From: Thermopolyspora flexuosa
GTDB taxonomy: Bacteria; Actinomycetota; Actinomycetes; Streptosporangiales; Streptosporangiaceae
Assembly: GCF_006716785.1 (NCBI RefSeq)
Contig: NZ_VFPQ01000001.1
Span: 1,612,001 to 1,676,000 of the forward strand
Length of the DNA: 64,000 nt
Reading direction: 5' to 3'
The position numbers and the translations under genes were made by a program. This document shows positions 8,334 to 17,650 of the stretch, in pieces. The notes under the pieces were generated by a model, which was given only the letters and a program-made list of their open reading frames with translations, did no database searches and was not told the DNA's origin. How positions within the stretch are numbered: position 1 is the stretch's first letter; each line of letters starts with the position of its first letter.

Positions 8334-8904
8334 AGGCGCACCTGAAGCGAAGGGGAGTACCGGGGTGGGGACCGAAACCCTGTTCGACATATCGCTGACC
8401 GTCAACGGCGTGGTCCGGGAGGCGAGGGTGCCGGCGCGGCGGCTGCTGTCCGACTGCCTGCGGCACGATCTCGGGCTCACCGGCACCCACGTGGGCTGCG
8501 AGCACGGCGTGTGCGGCTGCTGCACGGTGCTGCTCGACGGCGAGCCGGTGCGCTCCTGCCTCACGTTCGCGGTCTCCGTGGACGGGCACGAGATCACCAC
8601 GATCGAGGGCCTCGCCGCCCCGGACGGCACGCTCTCGCCCGTGCAGCGCGCGTTCGCCGAAAGCCACGCCCTGCAGTGCGGGTTCTGCACGCCGGGCTTC
8701 CTGTGCACGGTGACCGCGCTGCTCAGGGAGAACCCTTCGCCGAGCGACGAGGAGATCCTCGAGGGCATCTCCGGCAACCTGTGCCGGTGCACCGGCTACC
8801 AGAACATCATCAAGGCCGTGCACCGCGCGGCCGAGATCGCCGCGGAGGAGAACGGGGCCGGGGTGCCCGCGGGGAGCCACCGAGCAGTGACGGAGGAATC
8901 GTGA
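8326..8904 (+). CDS. Molybdenum hydroxylase [2Fe-2S] subunit (CoxS-like)
   Basis: 192 residues. Both cluster motifs are complete: Cys58, Cys63, Cys66, Cys78 in the plant-ferredoxin domain and Cys118, Cys121, Cys153, Cys155 in the helical domain (QCGFCTPG and NLCRCTGYQNI). It relays electrons from the molybdenum centre to FAD. The frame begins 8 nt before the CoxM-like stop; the first ~18 residues exceed typical CoxS, and a GTG at 8365 is an alternative start. The 3' end overlaps the large-subunit start in a GTGA motif, so the three products should be made in fixed ratio. Confidence 0.93.
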   Translation: MAEGAPEAKGSTGVGTETLFDISLTVNGVVREARVPARRLLSDCLRHDLGLTGTHVGCEHGVCGCCTVLLDGEPVRSCLTFAVSVDGHEITTIEGLAAPDGTLSPVQRAFAESHALQCGFCTPGFLCTVTALLRENPSPSDEEILEGISGNLCRCTGYQNIIKAVHRAAEIAAEENGAGVPAGSHRAVTEES

Positions 8905-11300
8905 CGACCAGCCTGTTCGGCGAGCGGGTGCAGCGGCTGGAGGACCCGCGGCTGATCACCGGCAACGGACGCTACCTCGACGACCTCGGCAGGGACGCGC
9001 TCGCCGTCGCCTTCGTCCGCTCCCCGCACGCGCACGCCCGGATCCGGGACATCAACGTCGACCGCGCGCTCGACGTGCCCGGCCTGGTCGCCGTCTACAC
9101 CTGGGAGGACCTGCCGGCGCGGGTCGGCGAGCCGCTGCCGCTGCTCATCCCGCACCCGGCGCTCACCCACGGCCGCACCGCCCGCCCGCTCGCCAAGGAC
9201 GTGGTCCGCCACGTCGGCGAGCCCGTGGTGATGGTCGTGGCCGAGGACCGGTACACGGCCGAGGACGTCTGCGACCTGATCGAGGTCGACTACGAGCCGC
9301 TCCCGGCGGTGGTCGGCATCGAGGAGGCGGTGCGCGGCGAGCACCTGGTGCACCCGGACGTGCCCGGCAACGTCGGCGCCCACCTGGTGCAGGAGGTGCC
9401 CTCGGCGGACGGCCGCAGCGCCGCCCAGATGATCGAGTCGGCCCCGCACCGGCTCGAGTTCCGGCTCGACATCGAGCGCAGCGCGTCGATGCCGCTGGAG
9501 GGGCGCGGCGTGTACGCCCGCTGGGACCCGGACGACGGGTCGCTGCGCGTCTACTCCTCCACGCAGACCTCGACCAGCGTGCGCATGGCGATCGCGGCCA
9601 AGCTCGGCCTGCCGCTGCCCAAGGTCGAGGTGATCGCCCCGGACGTCGGCGGCGGGTTCGGCGTCAAGATCGTGCACCCGTGGCCGGAGGAGATCCTCAT
9701 CCCGTGGGCGGCTCGCACGCTGGGCCGCGAGATCAAGTGGACCGAGGACCGGCGCGAGCACTTCATCTCCTCCGCCCACGAGCGCGGCCAGGTCCAGTAC
9801 GTGCGGGTCGGCTTCGACGACGACGGGCGCATCCTCGGCCTGGACGTGACGTTCCTGCACGACCACGGCGCCTACACGCCGTACGGGATCATCGTGCCGA
9901 TCATCACGTCCACCCAGCTGCTCGGGCCGTACAAGCCCGGGGCGTACCGGGTGGAGTTCTCCTCGGTCTACACCAACACGGTGATCGTCACCCCGTACCG
10001 CGGCGCGGGCCGGCCCCAGGGCGTGTTCTGCATGGAGCGCACCATGGACCGCATCGCGGCCTACCTGGGCAAGGACCGCACCGAGGTGCGCGCGGCGAAC
10101 TTCATCCAGCCGGACGAGTTCCCCTACGACCACAAGATGACCTTCCAGGACGGGAGGCCGCTGATCTACGACAGCGGCAACTATCCCGAGGCCCTGCGCA
10201 TGCTCAAGGAGCTCATCGGCTGGGACGAGTTCGAGAAGGAGCGCGAGCGCGCCGCGGCCGAGGGCCGCCGCCTCGGCATCGGCATCGGCTGCTACGTGGA
10301 GGGCACCGGCGTCGGGCCGTACGAGGGCGGGCACGTGCAGATCACCTCGGACGGCCGGGTGCACGTGTCCACCGGCCTCACCTCCCAGGGCCAGGGCCAC
10401 CAGACGGCGTTCGCCCAGATCGCGGCGACCGAGCTCGGGGTGCCGATCGAGCGGGTCTCGGTGGTCACCGGCGACACCCGCCGGTTCGGGTACGCCGTGG
10501 GCACCTTCGCCTCCCGCGCCGCGGTGATGAGCGGCAACGCGATCGCGCTCGCCTGCCGCAAGGTGCGCGACAAGGCGCTGCGCATCGCCGCCGAGGCGCT
10601 CGAGGCCGACCCGGCCGACCTGACGATCACCGACGGGATCGTGCACGTCAAGGGCAACCCCTCGGCCTCGATCCCGCTCGCCACCGTCGCGGTGCTGTCC
10701 AACCCGCTGCGGTACGCCTTCGACGAGGAGGCGCAGCGCGCCACCCAGTTCGCCACCGCGGCCTCGGACGACAAGCCGCCGGTCGCGGAGGGGGAGGAGC
10801 CGGGCCTGGAGGGCCGCGACTACTACTCGCCGGTCCGGTCCACGTTCGCGTACGGCATGCACGCGGCGATCGTGGAGACCGACCCGGAGACCGCCGAGAT
10901 CAAGGTGCTGCGGTACGCGGTGGTGCACGACTGCGGCCGCCTGATCAACCCGATGATCGTCGACGGCCAGATCCACGGCGGCGTGGCCCAGGGCATCGGC
11001 GGCGCGCTGTACGAGCGCATGGTCTACGACGAGCACGGCCAGCTGCTGAACGCCTCGTTCATGGACTTCCTCATGCCGTACGCCACCGAGGTGCCCCGGG
11101 TCGAGACCGCCCACCTGGAGACCCCGAGCCCGCTCAACCCGCTCGGCATCAAGGGCGCGGGCGAGGCGGGCGTCATCCCGGTCTCCGCGGTGATCGCGAG
11201 CGCGATCGAGGACGCCGAGGGCATCCCGATCATGAGGATGCCGATCTCCCCCTCGGAGCTCTTCCACCTCCGCCGTACCGCCACCGAGCGGGTCGGCTGA
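8901..11300 (+). CDS. Molybdenum hydroxylase large subunit (CoxL/XDH-like)
   Basis: 799 residues from GTG 8901 with GGAGGA four bases ahead. Ald_Xan_dh_C and molybdopterin-binding domains are complete. The loop at 365-371 reads PYRGAGR, the form II CoxL-like type (AYRGAGR) and not the AYRCSFR loop with catalytic Cys of true CO dehydrogenase, so CO is an unlikely substrate. The conserved base Glu is at 755 in KGAGEAGVIP. Family members hydroxylate carbons next to ring nitrogens. With the uracil-type permease upstream and a barbiturase-family enzyme at 57 kb, uracil/thymine dehydrogenase activity is an attractive guess; xanthine or hypoxanthine remain possible. Confidence 0.9.
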   Translation: MTTSLFGERVQRLEDPRLITGNGRYLDDLGRDALAVAFVRSPHAHARIRDINVDRALDVPGLVAVYTWEDLPARVGEPLPLLIPHPALTHGRTARPLAKDVVRHVGEPVVMVVAEDRYTAEDVCDLIEVDYEPLPAVVGIEEAVRGEHLVHPDVPGNVGAHLVQEVPSADGRSAAQMIESAPHRLEFRLDIERSASMPLEGRGVYARWDPDDGSLRVYSSTQTSTSVRMAIAAKLGLPLPKVEVIAPDVGGGFGVKIVHPWPEEILIPWAARTLGREIKWTEDRREHFISSAHERGQVQYVRVGFDDDGRILGLDVTFLHDHGAYTPYGIIVPIITSTQLLGPYKPGAYRVEFSSVYTNTVIVTPYRGAGRPQGVFCMERTMDRIAAYLGKDRTEVRAANFIQPDEFPYDHKMTFQDGRPLIYDSGNYPEALRMLKELIGWDEFEKERERAAAEGRRLGIGIGCYVEGTGVGPYEGGHVQITSDGRVHVSTGLTSQGQGHQTAFAQIAATELGVPIERVSVVTGDTRRFGYAVGTFASRAAVMSGNAIALACRKVRDKALRIAAEALEADPADLTITDGIVHVKGNPSASIPLATVAVLSNPLRYAFDEEAQRATQFATAASDDKPPVAEGEEPGLEGRDYYSPVRSTFAYGMHAAIVETDPETAEIKVLRYAVVHDCGRLINPMIVDGQIHGGVAQGIGGALYERMVYDEHGQLLNASFMDFLMPYATEVPRVETAHLETPSPLNPLGIKGAGEAGVIPVSAVIASAIEDAEGIPIMRMPISPSELFHLRRTATERVG

Positions 11301-11406
11301 GCACCCCCCACCCACACCCGGCCGCCCCCGGCCGCATGCCGGCGTCCCTCGCCGCCGGTACCGGCCGGGGGCGGTCGCCTCGCCCGCCTCGGCGGCACCG
11401 GGCGGT

Positions 11407-11435
11407 GATCCTCCCGCCCTCTCGCCGGGAGGATC
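11407..11435. terminator. Bidirectional hairpin between convergent genes
   Basis: GATCCTCCCG (11407-11416) and CGGGAGGATC (11426-11435) form a perfect 10-bp stem with a 9-base loop, midway in the 185-bp gap between the converging hydroxylase and monooxygenase genes. Confidence 0.6.
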
Positions 11436-11485
11436 GGGACCCGGGCCGGTCCCGTGCGCGCCCCGGTACGGCGGGCCGGGGCGGG

Positions 11486-13048
11486 CTAGCGGGACAGGAT
11501 CGTGGCGAGCGCCGCGGCGAGGGCGCCGGGGGTGGTGGAGCGCCAGGCGACGAAGCCGTCGGGGCGGACCAGGATCGCCTCGCCGGGGGCGAGGTCGTGG
11601 GCCTCGGCGGCGGTTGCCGGGGTGAGGTCGACGCCGAAGCGGTACACGTCGACGGGCACGGGCAGGTCCTTGGCGGCCGCGGCCCAGGCGTTCCCGTCCG
11701 GGCCGGTCAGCAGCACGAAGCGGAAGCCGTACAGGTCGAGGGTGGAGACGGGCTTGCCGTCGCGCTCGACCGCCACGTGCGGGGCGCGGGTGCCGGGCCG
11801 GCCGCGCAGCTCGCCGAGGGGCAGCGGGTCGGCGGCGGGGGCCGCGCCCAAGATCGCCGATGAGCGGTACTGGTAGCCGAGGGCCACCGAGCCGTACTCG
11901 ATGATCTCGGGCGCCTCGCCGGGGCCCATGCGGGTGCCGAACCGGGCGAGCGCCTGGCCCATCGTCATCAGGCCGGTGGGGCGGCGCTCCGCCTCGTAGC
12001 TGTCGAGCAGGCCGGGCCCCGCCAGGCCGTCGGTGACGAAGGCGAGCTTCCAGGCGAGGTTGTGCGCGTCCTGGATGCCGGCGTTGGCGCCGAGGCCGCC
12101 GGTGGGCGGCCACACGTGCGCGGCGTCGCCGATGAGGAAGACGCGGCCCGCCCGGTAGGCGCGGGCGACGTGCGCGCCGATGGGGAAGGCGAGCACCTTC
12201 AGGTCGGTGCCGGGGATCTGCGGGCGCAGCCGTACCTCGAGGCCGGGAAGGCCCGCGGCCTCGCGCACCATGGCGGCGACCCGCTCGTCGGTGAACGACT
12301 CCACCGGCTCGGCGGACGGGTCGTGGCCGGTGCCGAACACCCAGCGGGTGCCCTCGTCGTCGTGCGCCATCAGGATCGTGTTCGGGCGCGGGCGCCGCAG
12401 GTACGCGATGGTGGCCCGCCGCCCGCGCAGCGCCGGACGCAGGTCGGCGTCGACGATCGCGGTGATGGTGTCGAACAGCCGCCCGGGGCCGTCGACCGGG
12501 ATGCCGAGCCGGTGGCGGATCGGGCTGTGGAAGCCGTCGGCGGCGACGAGGTACTCGGCCCGCACCCGCTCCGACACGCCGGTCGTGCGGTCCTTGAGCA
12601 CGGCGGTCACGCCGGCCTCGTCCTGCTCGAAGTCGGTCAGCTCGGTGGAGTACCGGAGCCGCGCGCCGAGACGCCGGGCATGGTCGCGGACCAGGGCCTC
12701 GAGGCGGTCCTGGTCGATCGGCCCGAACGGGCACGGGCTCGCCTCCGCGCCGTCGCTCTCGTGCGGCTCGTCGGGGGACTCGTACCGGTCGTCGCTCAGG
12801 GTCTCGGCGCGCACCGGGACCCAGGCGAAGCCGGGACCGGCGAACGCCGCGGCCCGGATCCGCTCCTCCAGCCCGACCTGCCGGTACAGCTCCATGGTGC
12901 GCGGGGTGATCCCGCGGGCGCGCGGGTGGCCGAGCAGGTCGGGGTGGCGCTCCACCAGCAGGCACGGCACCCGGTGGGCGGCGAGGAACAGCGCGCAGGA
13001 CAGCCCGGTGATGCCGCCGCCCACGATGAGCACGGGGACTTGCCTCAT
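11486..13048 (-). CDS. FAD-dependent aromatic hydroxylase (PheA/TfdB family)
   Basis: 520 residues from ATG 13048, preceded by AAGGAGA. The N-terminal dinucleotide fold shows G10-x-G12-x-x-G15 (IVGGGITGL). The DG motif appears as EYLVAADGFHSPIRHRLG and the second FAD motif as RVFLIGDAAHVWPPTGGLG. These three blocks define class A flavoprotein monooxygenases that use NAD(P)H and oxygen to hydroxylate phenols or polyketides. A C-terminal thioredoxin-like domain (about 400-520) fits the PheA/TfdB/RdmE subgroup. It is divergent from the LuxR-type regulator at 13192, its likely controller. The substrate is unknown; a role in antibiotic inactivation or modification is as possible as aromatic degradation. 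Confidence 0.88.
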   Translation of the reverse strand: MRQVPVLIVGGGITGLSCALFLAAHRVPCLLVERHPDLLGHPRARGITPRTMELYRQVGLEERIRAAAFAGPGFAWVPVRAETLSDDRYESPDEPHESDGAEASPCPFGPIDQDRLEALVRDHARRLGARLRYSTELTDFEQDEAGVTAVLKDRTTGVSERVRAEYLVAADGFHSPIRHRLGIPVDGPGRLFDTITAIVDADLRPALRGRRATIAYLRRPRPNTILMAHDDEGTRWVFGTGHDPSAEPVESFTDERVAAMVREAAGLPGLEVRLRPQIPGTDLKVLAFPIGAHVARAYRAGRVFLIGDAAHVWPPTGGLGANAGIQDAHNLAWKLAFVTDGLAGPGLLDSYEAERRPTGLMTMGQALARFGTRMGPGEAPEIIEYGSVALGYQYRSSAILGAAPAADPLPLGELRGRPGTRAPHVAVERDGKPVSTLDLYGFRFVLLTGPDGNAWAAAAKDLPVPVDVYRFGVDLTPATAAEAHDLAPGEAILVRPDGFVAWRSTTPGALAAALATILSR

Positions 13049-13140
13049 CGTTCGTCTCCTTCGGTCGTCCCGGGGAACGGTCGGGGAGCAGCCTCGCCCG
13101 CCGGGCGGTCCCGGCACACCGGGCAGATGCCCTATCCGCC

Positions 13141-13191
13141 GCCTTATCGTGGCCGCCGTAGCGCCGCGCGGCCGGCCTTATCGTGGTCGCC
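13141..13191. repeat. Pair of 17-bp imperfect direct repeats in a divergent promoter region
   Basis: gccttatcgtggccgcc (13141-13157) and gccttatcgtggtcgcc (13175-13191) match at 16 of 17 positions with a 34-bp offset. The second copy ends against the ATG of the LuxR-type regulator at 13192. They fill much of the 143-bp gap to the divergent monooxygenase gene. Candidate tandem operator or recent small duplication. Confidence 0.5.
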
Positions 13192-16134
13192 ATGGGGCTG
13201 CTTGGCCGGCAGGAGGAGCTCGCCTTCCTCGGGGAGGCCGCCCGCGCGGCGCAGGACGGCGACGCCGGGATGGTGGTGGTCGGCGGGGAGGCCGGGATCG
13301 GCAAGACGTGCCTGCTCGACCACCACGCGGCGCGGGCGGCGCGGGCGGGCTGGCGGGTGCTGCGCGGCGCCTGCGTGGAGCTCGGCGCCGAGGGCCTGCC
13401 GCTCGCCGCGGTCACCACGGTGCTGCGCGAGCTCGCCCGCGAACCCGGCCCCGACCGGCTCACCCGGCTGCTGCCCGCCGCCCGCGAGCTGCTGGAGCTG
13501 CTGCCCGAGTACGGCACGGCCGCGCGGGTCCGCGCGGGCGAGGACGGCGGCGCGCGGCTCTTCGAGCTGGCCGAGCTGTTCGCCGTGCTGCTGCGGCGGC
13601 TCGGCGAGGAGCGGCCGGTGCTGCTCGTCGTCGACGACCTGCACTGGGCGGACCGGACCACCCGGGAGCTGCTCGGCTACCTCGCCCGCACGCTCCGCCC
13701 CGCCCGCGTCCTGCTGCTCGCCGCCTACCGCGACGACGACCTCGGCCGGGCGCACCCGCTGCCGCCGTACCTCGCCGCGCTGGAACGGCTGCCGGGGGTG
13801 CGCCGGCTGCGCCTGGCCCGGCTCACCCGGGCCGAGGTGGGCGAGCTCGTCGCCGGGGTGCTGGGGCGGCGGCCGGACGAGCGGCTCGTCGAGACGGTGT
13901 ACCGGCGCTCGGGCGGCAACCCGTTCTTCGCCGAGGAGCTCGCCCGCGCCTCCGGGCCGGCCGATGACGCGCTGCCCGACACGCTGCGCGACCTGCTGCT
14001 CCACCGGGTCGACCGCCTGCCCGCCGACGCCCACCACACGGTACGGCTCGCCGCCGTGGGCGGGCCGTGCGTGCCGTACGAGCTGCTGCGCCGTACCAGC
14101 GGGCTCGACGAGACGGCGCTGCTCACCACCCTGCGCGCGGCGGTCGACGCGCGGATCCTGCTGCCGGAGCGGGACGGGTACCGGTTCCGGCACGCGTTGC
14201 TGCGCGAGGCGGTGCTCACCGATCTGCTGCCCGCCGAGCGGGTGCGGCTGCACCGCGCCTACGCCGAGGCGATCGACGCCGCGCCGGACCTGCTCGCCCC
14301 CGAGCGCCGGGCCGCCGAGGAGGCCTTCCACTGGTACGGCGCGCGGGAGCCGCGGCGCGCCCTGCCCGCGCTGCTGCGCGCCGCCGAGACCGCGGAGGCG
14401 ATGCACGCGCACGCCGAGCAGGCGCAGATGCTCCGCCGCGCCCTGACGGTGTGGCCGGATGACGCCGATCCCGGGCCGGACCGGCGGGAGACCTGGCTCA
14501 AGGCGATCATGGCGTCGCTGTGGGCCGGGGAGGACGCCGCGTCCCTCGACCTCACCGAACAGGCCCTCGCCGAGGCCGGGGACGACCGGCCCGAGGAGAC
14601 GGCGATGCTGCTCGCGCTGCGGGCGATGGCCCTCACCAACGTGGGCGACCGCGAGGCCATCGCGTGCGCGGAGCGCGCCGCCGCACTGGCGCCCGCCGGG
14701 GACTCGCCGGGCCGGGCCCGGGTGCTCGACGTGTACGGGGTGGTGCTGCTGCTGTTCGGACGGCCGGAGCGGGCCCGCGCGGTCGCCGCGGACGCGGTGC
14801 GCGTCGCCCGCGCCGCCGGTGACCCCGGCACCGTCGCGAACGCGCTGGTCACGCTCGGGGCCGCGCTGGCGCAGCGGGGCGAACACGAGGCCGGGCTCGC
14901 CGCGCTCGCCGAGGGGCGCGAGCTCGCCCGGCGGCGCGGCGACGTGGTCCGCCTCACCCGGGCGGAGCTCAACACCGCCGACGCCCTCGCCTGGGCCGGG
15001 CGCGCCGAGGAGGCGATGGCGATGGCACGGGCCGGCCTCGGCACCGCCCAGGCCGCCGGGCTCGGGCGCACCCTCGGCACGTTCCTGCGGCTGTCGGTCG
15101 CCGGGCTGCTGCTGCGGCGCGGCGACTGGGACGAGGCGGACCGGGCCGCCGCGGCGGCGCTCGAGGAGGACCCGGCGGGCGGGCCGGGCGCGCTGCTGCA
15201 CGCGCTGCGCGGCGAGGTCGCGCTGCTGCGCGGGGAGACCGAGGCGGCACGCGAGCGGCTGTCCCTCGCCCGCGCGCTCGCCGGTGAGCACCCCGGCATG
15301 CCCCTGGTCGCGGTCTCGCTCGCCCGGCTCGCGGCCGAGATCGCGCTGCGGGACAACCGGCTCGCCGACGCCCGCGCGGCCGTCGCGGACGCCCTGCCGT
15401 ACGCGCGGGACATCCCGTTCCTCGGCTGGCCGCTGCTGGTGACCGCCGCCCGGGCCGAGGCGCGCGCCCACACCCGGGCCCGGGCGCTCGGCGAGCCGGT
15501 GGACGAGGCATGGGCGGGCCGCGTCCGCGAGCTCGCCACCGGCCTGCCCGCCCCCGAGCCGCTGTGGTCCGCCCACGCGGCCTGGGCCGACGCCGAACTC
15601 ACCCCGCCCGGCGAGGACTCCACGGCCCGCTGGGAACGGGTGGCCGAGGCGTGGGCCGCGGTCGGCGACCCCTACGCCGAGGCGTACGCCCGCACCCGCG
15701 CCGCGGAGGCCGCCGCCCTGGCGCAGCACCGCACCCGTGCGGCGGACCTGCTGCGCCGCGCCGCCGAGCTGGCCGAGCCGCTGCGCGCCGCGCCGCTGCT
15801 CGACGAGATCCGCATGATCGCCCGCCGCTCGGGAGTCGCCGTACCGGACGCCACCGGCTCACCCCCGGCCGACGACGACCCCCTGGCACGCCTCGGCCTG
15901 ACCGCCCGGGAGATCGAGATCCTCCGCCTCGTCACCGCCGGCCGCACCAACCGCCAGATCGCCGAGTCCCTGGTCATCAGCGTCAAGACCGTCAGCGCCC
16001 ACGTCTCCCACATCCTGGCCAAGCTCGGCGTGGCCACCCGAGGCGAGGCCGCCGCCCTCGCCCACCGCCTCGGCGTGTTCCCTGCCTCCGATCTCGAACC
16101 GACGACGCCCGACGCCCGGGCATCTGCCGGGTAA
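13192..16134 (+). CDS. Large LuxR-type ATPase regulator (LAL/AAA type)
   Basis: 980 residues. The N-terminal AAA ATPase has Walker A at 31-39 (GGEAGIGKT) and Walker B near 143-150 (VLLVVDDLHWAD). A long alpha-helical TPR-like middle (about 380-880) is rich in Ala/Arg/Glu. The C-terminal LuxR HTH (about 905-965) shows LTAREIEILRLVTAGRTNRQ. This is the LAL architecture (large ATP-binding LuxR family). ATG 13192 is preferred over an in-frame GTG at 13183. Such proteins sense a small molecule and often activate neighbouring catabolic or antibiotic genes. It is divergent from the aromatic hydroxylase and shares its promoter region with the direct repeats there. The ligand is unknown. Confidence 0.9.
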   Translation: MGLLGRQEELAFLGEAARAAQDGDAGMVVVGGEAGIGKTCLLDHHAARAARAGWRVLRGACVELGAEGLPLAAVTTVLRELAREPGPDRLTRLLPAARELLELLPEYGTAARVRAGEDGGARLFELAELFAVLLRRLGEERPVLLVVDDLHWADRTTRELLGYLARTLRPARVLLLAAYRDDDLGRAHPLPPYLAALERLPGVRRLRLARLTRAEVGELVAGVLGRRPDERLVETVYRRSGGNPFFAEELARASGPADDALPDTLRDLLLHRVDRLPADAHHTVRLAAVGGPCVPYELLRRTSGLDETALLTTLRAAVDARILLPERDGYRFRHALLREAVLTDLLPAERVRLHRAYAEAIDAAPDLLAPERRAAEEAFHWYGAREPRRALPALLRAAETAEAMHAHAEQAQMLRRALTVWPDDADPGPDRRETWLKAIMASLWAGEDAASLDLTEQALAEAGDDRPEETAMLLALRAMALTNVGDREAIACAERAAALAPAGDSPGRARVLDVYGVVLLLFGRPERARAVAADAVRVARAAGDPGTVANALVTLGAALAQRGEHEAGLAALAEGRELARRRGDVVRLTRAELNTADALAWAGRAEEAMAMARAGLGTAQAAGLGRTLGTFLRLSVAGLLLRRGDWDEADRAAAAALEEDPAGGPGALLHALRGEVALLRGETEAARERLSLARALAGEHPGMPLVAVSLARLAAEIALRDNRLADARAAVADALPYARDIPFLGWPLLVTAARAEARAHTRARALGEPVDEAWAGRVRELATGLPAPEPLWSAHAAWADAELTPPGEDSTARWERVAEAWAAVGDPYAEAYARTRAAEAAALAQHRTRAADLLRRAAELAEPLRAAPLLDEIRMIARRSGVAVPDATGSPPADDDPLARLGLTAREIEILRLVTAGRTNRQIAESLVISVKTVSAHVSHILAKLGVATRGEAAALAHRLGVFPASDLEPTTPDARASAG

Positions 16135-16251
16135 CAACAACACCCGTGTCGATGCCGGACCCGACGCCTCGGTGGGACCAAGGCGGCATAGTGGCCGCCC
16201 TGTGCGTGACGGATCTGATGGGTCGAGGGCAGGAATCACGCTTCTCCCGCG

Positions 16252-16659
16252 CTATGTGCCGTCGCCATTGATCTCGAACCAGACCTCACGGGTGGACTCA
16301 TGGTCGGTGACGCCCCAGCGTTGGGAGAGCGCCGCAACGAGAAAAAGGCCTCGTCCTGTCACCTCATCCGGGGCATTGCGGACATACGGCTTAGAAGCGG
16401 AGCCCTTGTCGATTACGCCGATGCGGATCGATCCCTGCGACGCCTTCTTGAAGATCTCGACCGTGATCTCGCCGCCTCCGCGGGAGTCGGAGTGAATGGC
16501 GCTGTTCGTGACGAGCTCCGACGTGAGGAGCTTGGCGTCGTCCAGGGCAGGGTGAGCATCACCAAGGACTTTCTCGACAAAGGCACGCGCGGCCGAAGCC
16601 GATTCCGGTCTTCCTGCCAGTGTGATCGCCCCGAGAAGTTCGCCCATGTCTGACGGCAT
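16252..16659 (-). CDS. RsbW-like ATP-binding protein (HATPase_c_2), AbaA/WhiJ-cassette type
   Basis: 135 residues from ATG 16659 with GAGGG six bases ahead. The GHKL fold is seen in LLTSELVTNSAIHSDSRGGG (N box), GVIDKGSAS (G1 box, with IDKG rather than VxDxG) and GRGLFLVAALSQRWG (G2 box). Proteins of this size are anti-sigma-factor-like kinases common in actinomycetes. It is divergent from the XRE regulator and DUF397 gene at 16817-17834. This trio is the WhiJ/AbaA-type arrangement linked to development and secondary metabolism in Streptomyces. Codon use in these three genes is visibly less GC-biased than in their neighbours, a trait often seen in such cassettes. Confidence 0.85.
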   Translation of the reverse strand: MPSDMGELLGAITLAGRPESASAARAFVEKVLGDAHPALDDAKLLTSELVTNSAIHSDSRGGGEITVEIFKKASQGSIRIGVIDKGSASKPYVRNAPDEVTGRGLFLVAALSQRWGVTDHESTREVWFEINGDGT

Positions 16660-16816
16660 GTTTGCCCTCGCATGATTGCGTTGGGTAAGCGTTTGCCTTC
16701 CAAGGGTGACCGGATGGGGCTAAACTCAGGTGGGTAATGGCCCCACAGTCTCCCCGCAATTCGTGTGGGGTTCACGTGGGATAGGGAGGGTGGGTGAATG
16801 GCTGGAGAAAAGCAAT

Positions 16817-17650
16817 ATGTCTAATCCTGTACGAATTAATCCTGATGAGTCCCCGCGTGCCCGTTTCGCCTACGAGTTGCGGGAATTGCGGCGCGCGCAC
16901 GGACTCACCCAACGCCAGTTCGGCGAGCGCATCGGTTACTCCGAGTCCACCATCGGCATGATCGAACAGGGCAAACGCGCGCCTACCCAGCACTTCGCCG
17001 ATCTCGTGGACGAGGCTTTCGGCCTCCCCGGCACCTTCGCCAGGCACTACCTCAAGACCACCTGGGCCGGAGCTCCTGAGCACTTCCGCCCTTGGCTCAT
17101 CGAGGAACAGGAAGCCACCTCATTGAAGAGCTACGAGCCCATCCTCGTTCCGGGCCTCTTCCAGACCGAGGCCTATGCGCGAGCAGTGTTGCAATCCGAA
17201 CCCGGCATCACCGCCACTCAGGTAGAAGAGCGGGTCTCAGCGCGCCTCGAGCGCAAGTCAATCCTGACCCGTTCTGATCCGCCCCAAATCACCGCGATCC
17301 TCGACGAGGGAGTGCTCCAGCGTCCTGTCGGCAGCCCGGAGATCATGCGGGAGCAGCTCGAACACCTGCTGGCGCTCGCGCAGTACCCACACATCACGCT
17401 GCAGATCGTTCCGTATACGGCACAGGCGCTGTTCGGCCTCGCAGGAGGGTTCATCATCGCCGAGCGTGACGGGCGAGCCTATGCCGCTCACATAGCCGGG
17501 CAACCGCAAGGCCTCACGACGGACGATCGGGGCCTGATTGCGAAGCTCTACCAGCGTTACGATGCGATCAGGGCTGAGGCGCACCCCCAGCGCCTTTCAC
17601 TCCAGATGATCTCGGAGATGGTGGCCAATGGACATCCTTCATGGTGCTAG
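16817..17650 (+). CDS. WhiJ-like XRE regulator with DUF5753 domain
   Basis: 277 residues from ATG 16817, with GGAGA nine bases ahead. The N-terminal HTH (about 15-70) contains LRELRRAHGLTQRQFGERIG and STIGMIEQGKRAPTQ. The DUF5753 domain (about 95-270) has the typical YEPILVPGLFQTEAYARAVL and VERRxxR-like ERVSARLERKSIL segments. Its stop overlaps the DUF397 start by 23 nt, so the two are co-translated. In Streptomyces, WhiJ-type repressors are relieved by their small DUF397 partner. A TAAACT -10-like element lies at 16721-16726, without a clear -35. Confidence 0.9.
   Translation: MSNPVRINPDESPRARFAYELRELRRAHGLTQRQFGERIGYSESTIGMIEQGKRAPTQHFADLVDEAFGLPGTFARHYLKTTWAGAPEHFRPWLIEEQEATSLKSYEPILVPGLFQTEAYARAVLQSEPGITATQVEERVSARLERKSILTRSDPPQITAILDEGVLQRPVGSPEIMREQLEHLLALAQYPHITLQIVPYTAQALFGLAGGFIIAERDGRAYAAHIAGQPQGLTTDDRGLIAKLYQRYDAIRAEAHPQRLSLQMISEMVANGHPSWC

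Noticed and set aside
7461-11300. Aerobic CO dehydrogenase
   Set aside because: The large subunit has PYRGAGR instead of the Cys-containing AYRCSFR loop needed for CO oxidation.
8796-13661. Minus-strand frame spanning the molybdenum hydroxylase and monooxygenase
   Set aside because: No recognisable motif over most of its length and it crosses two well-supported genes.
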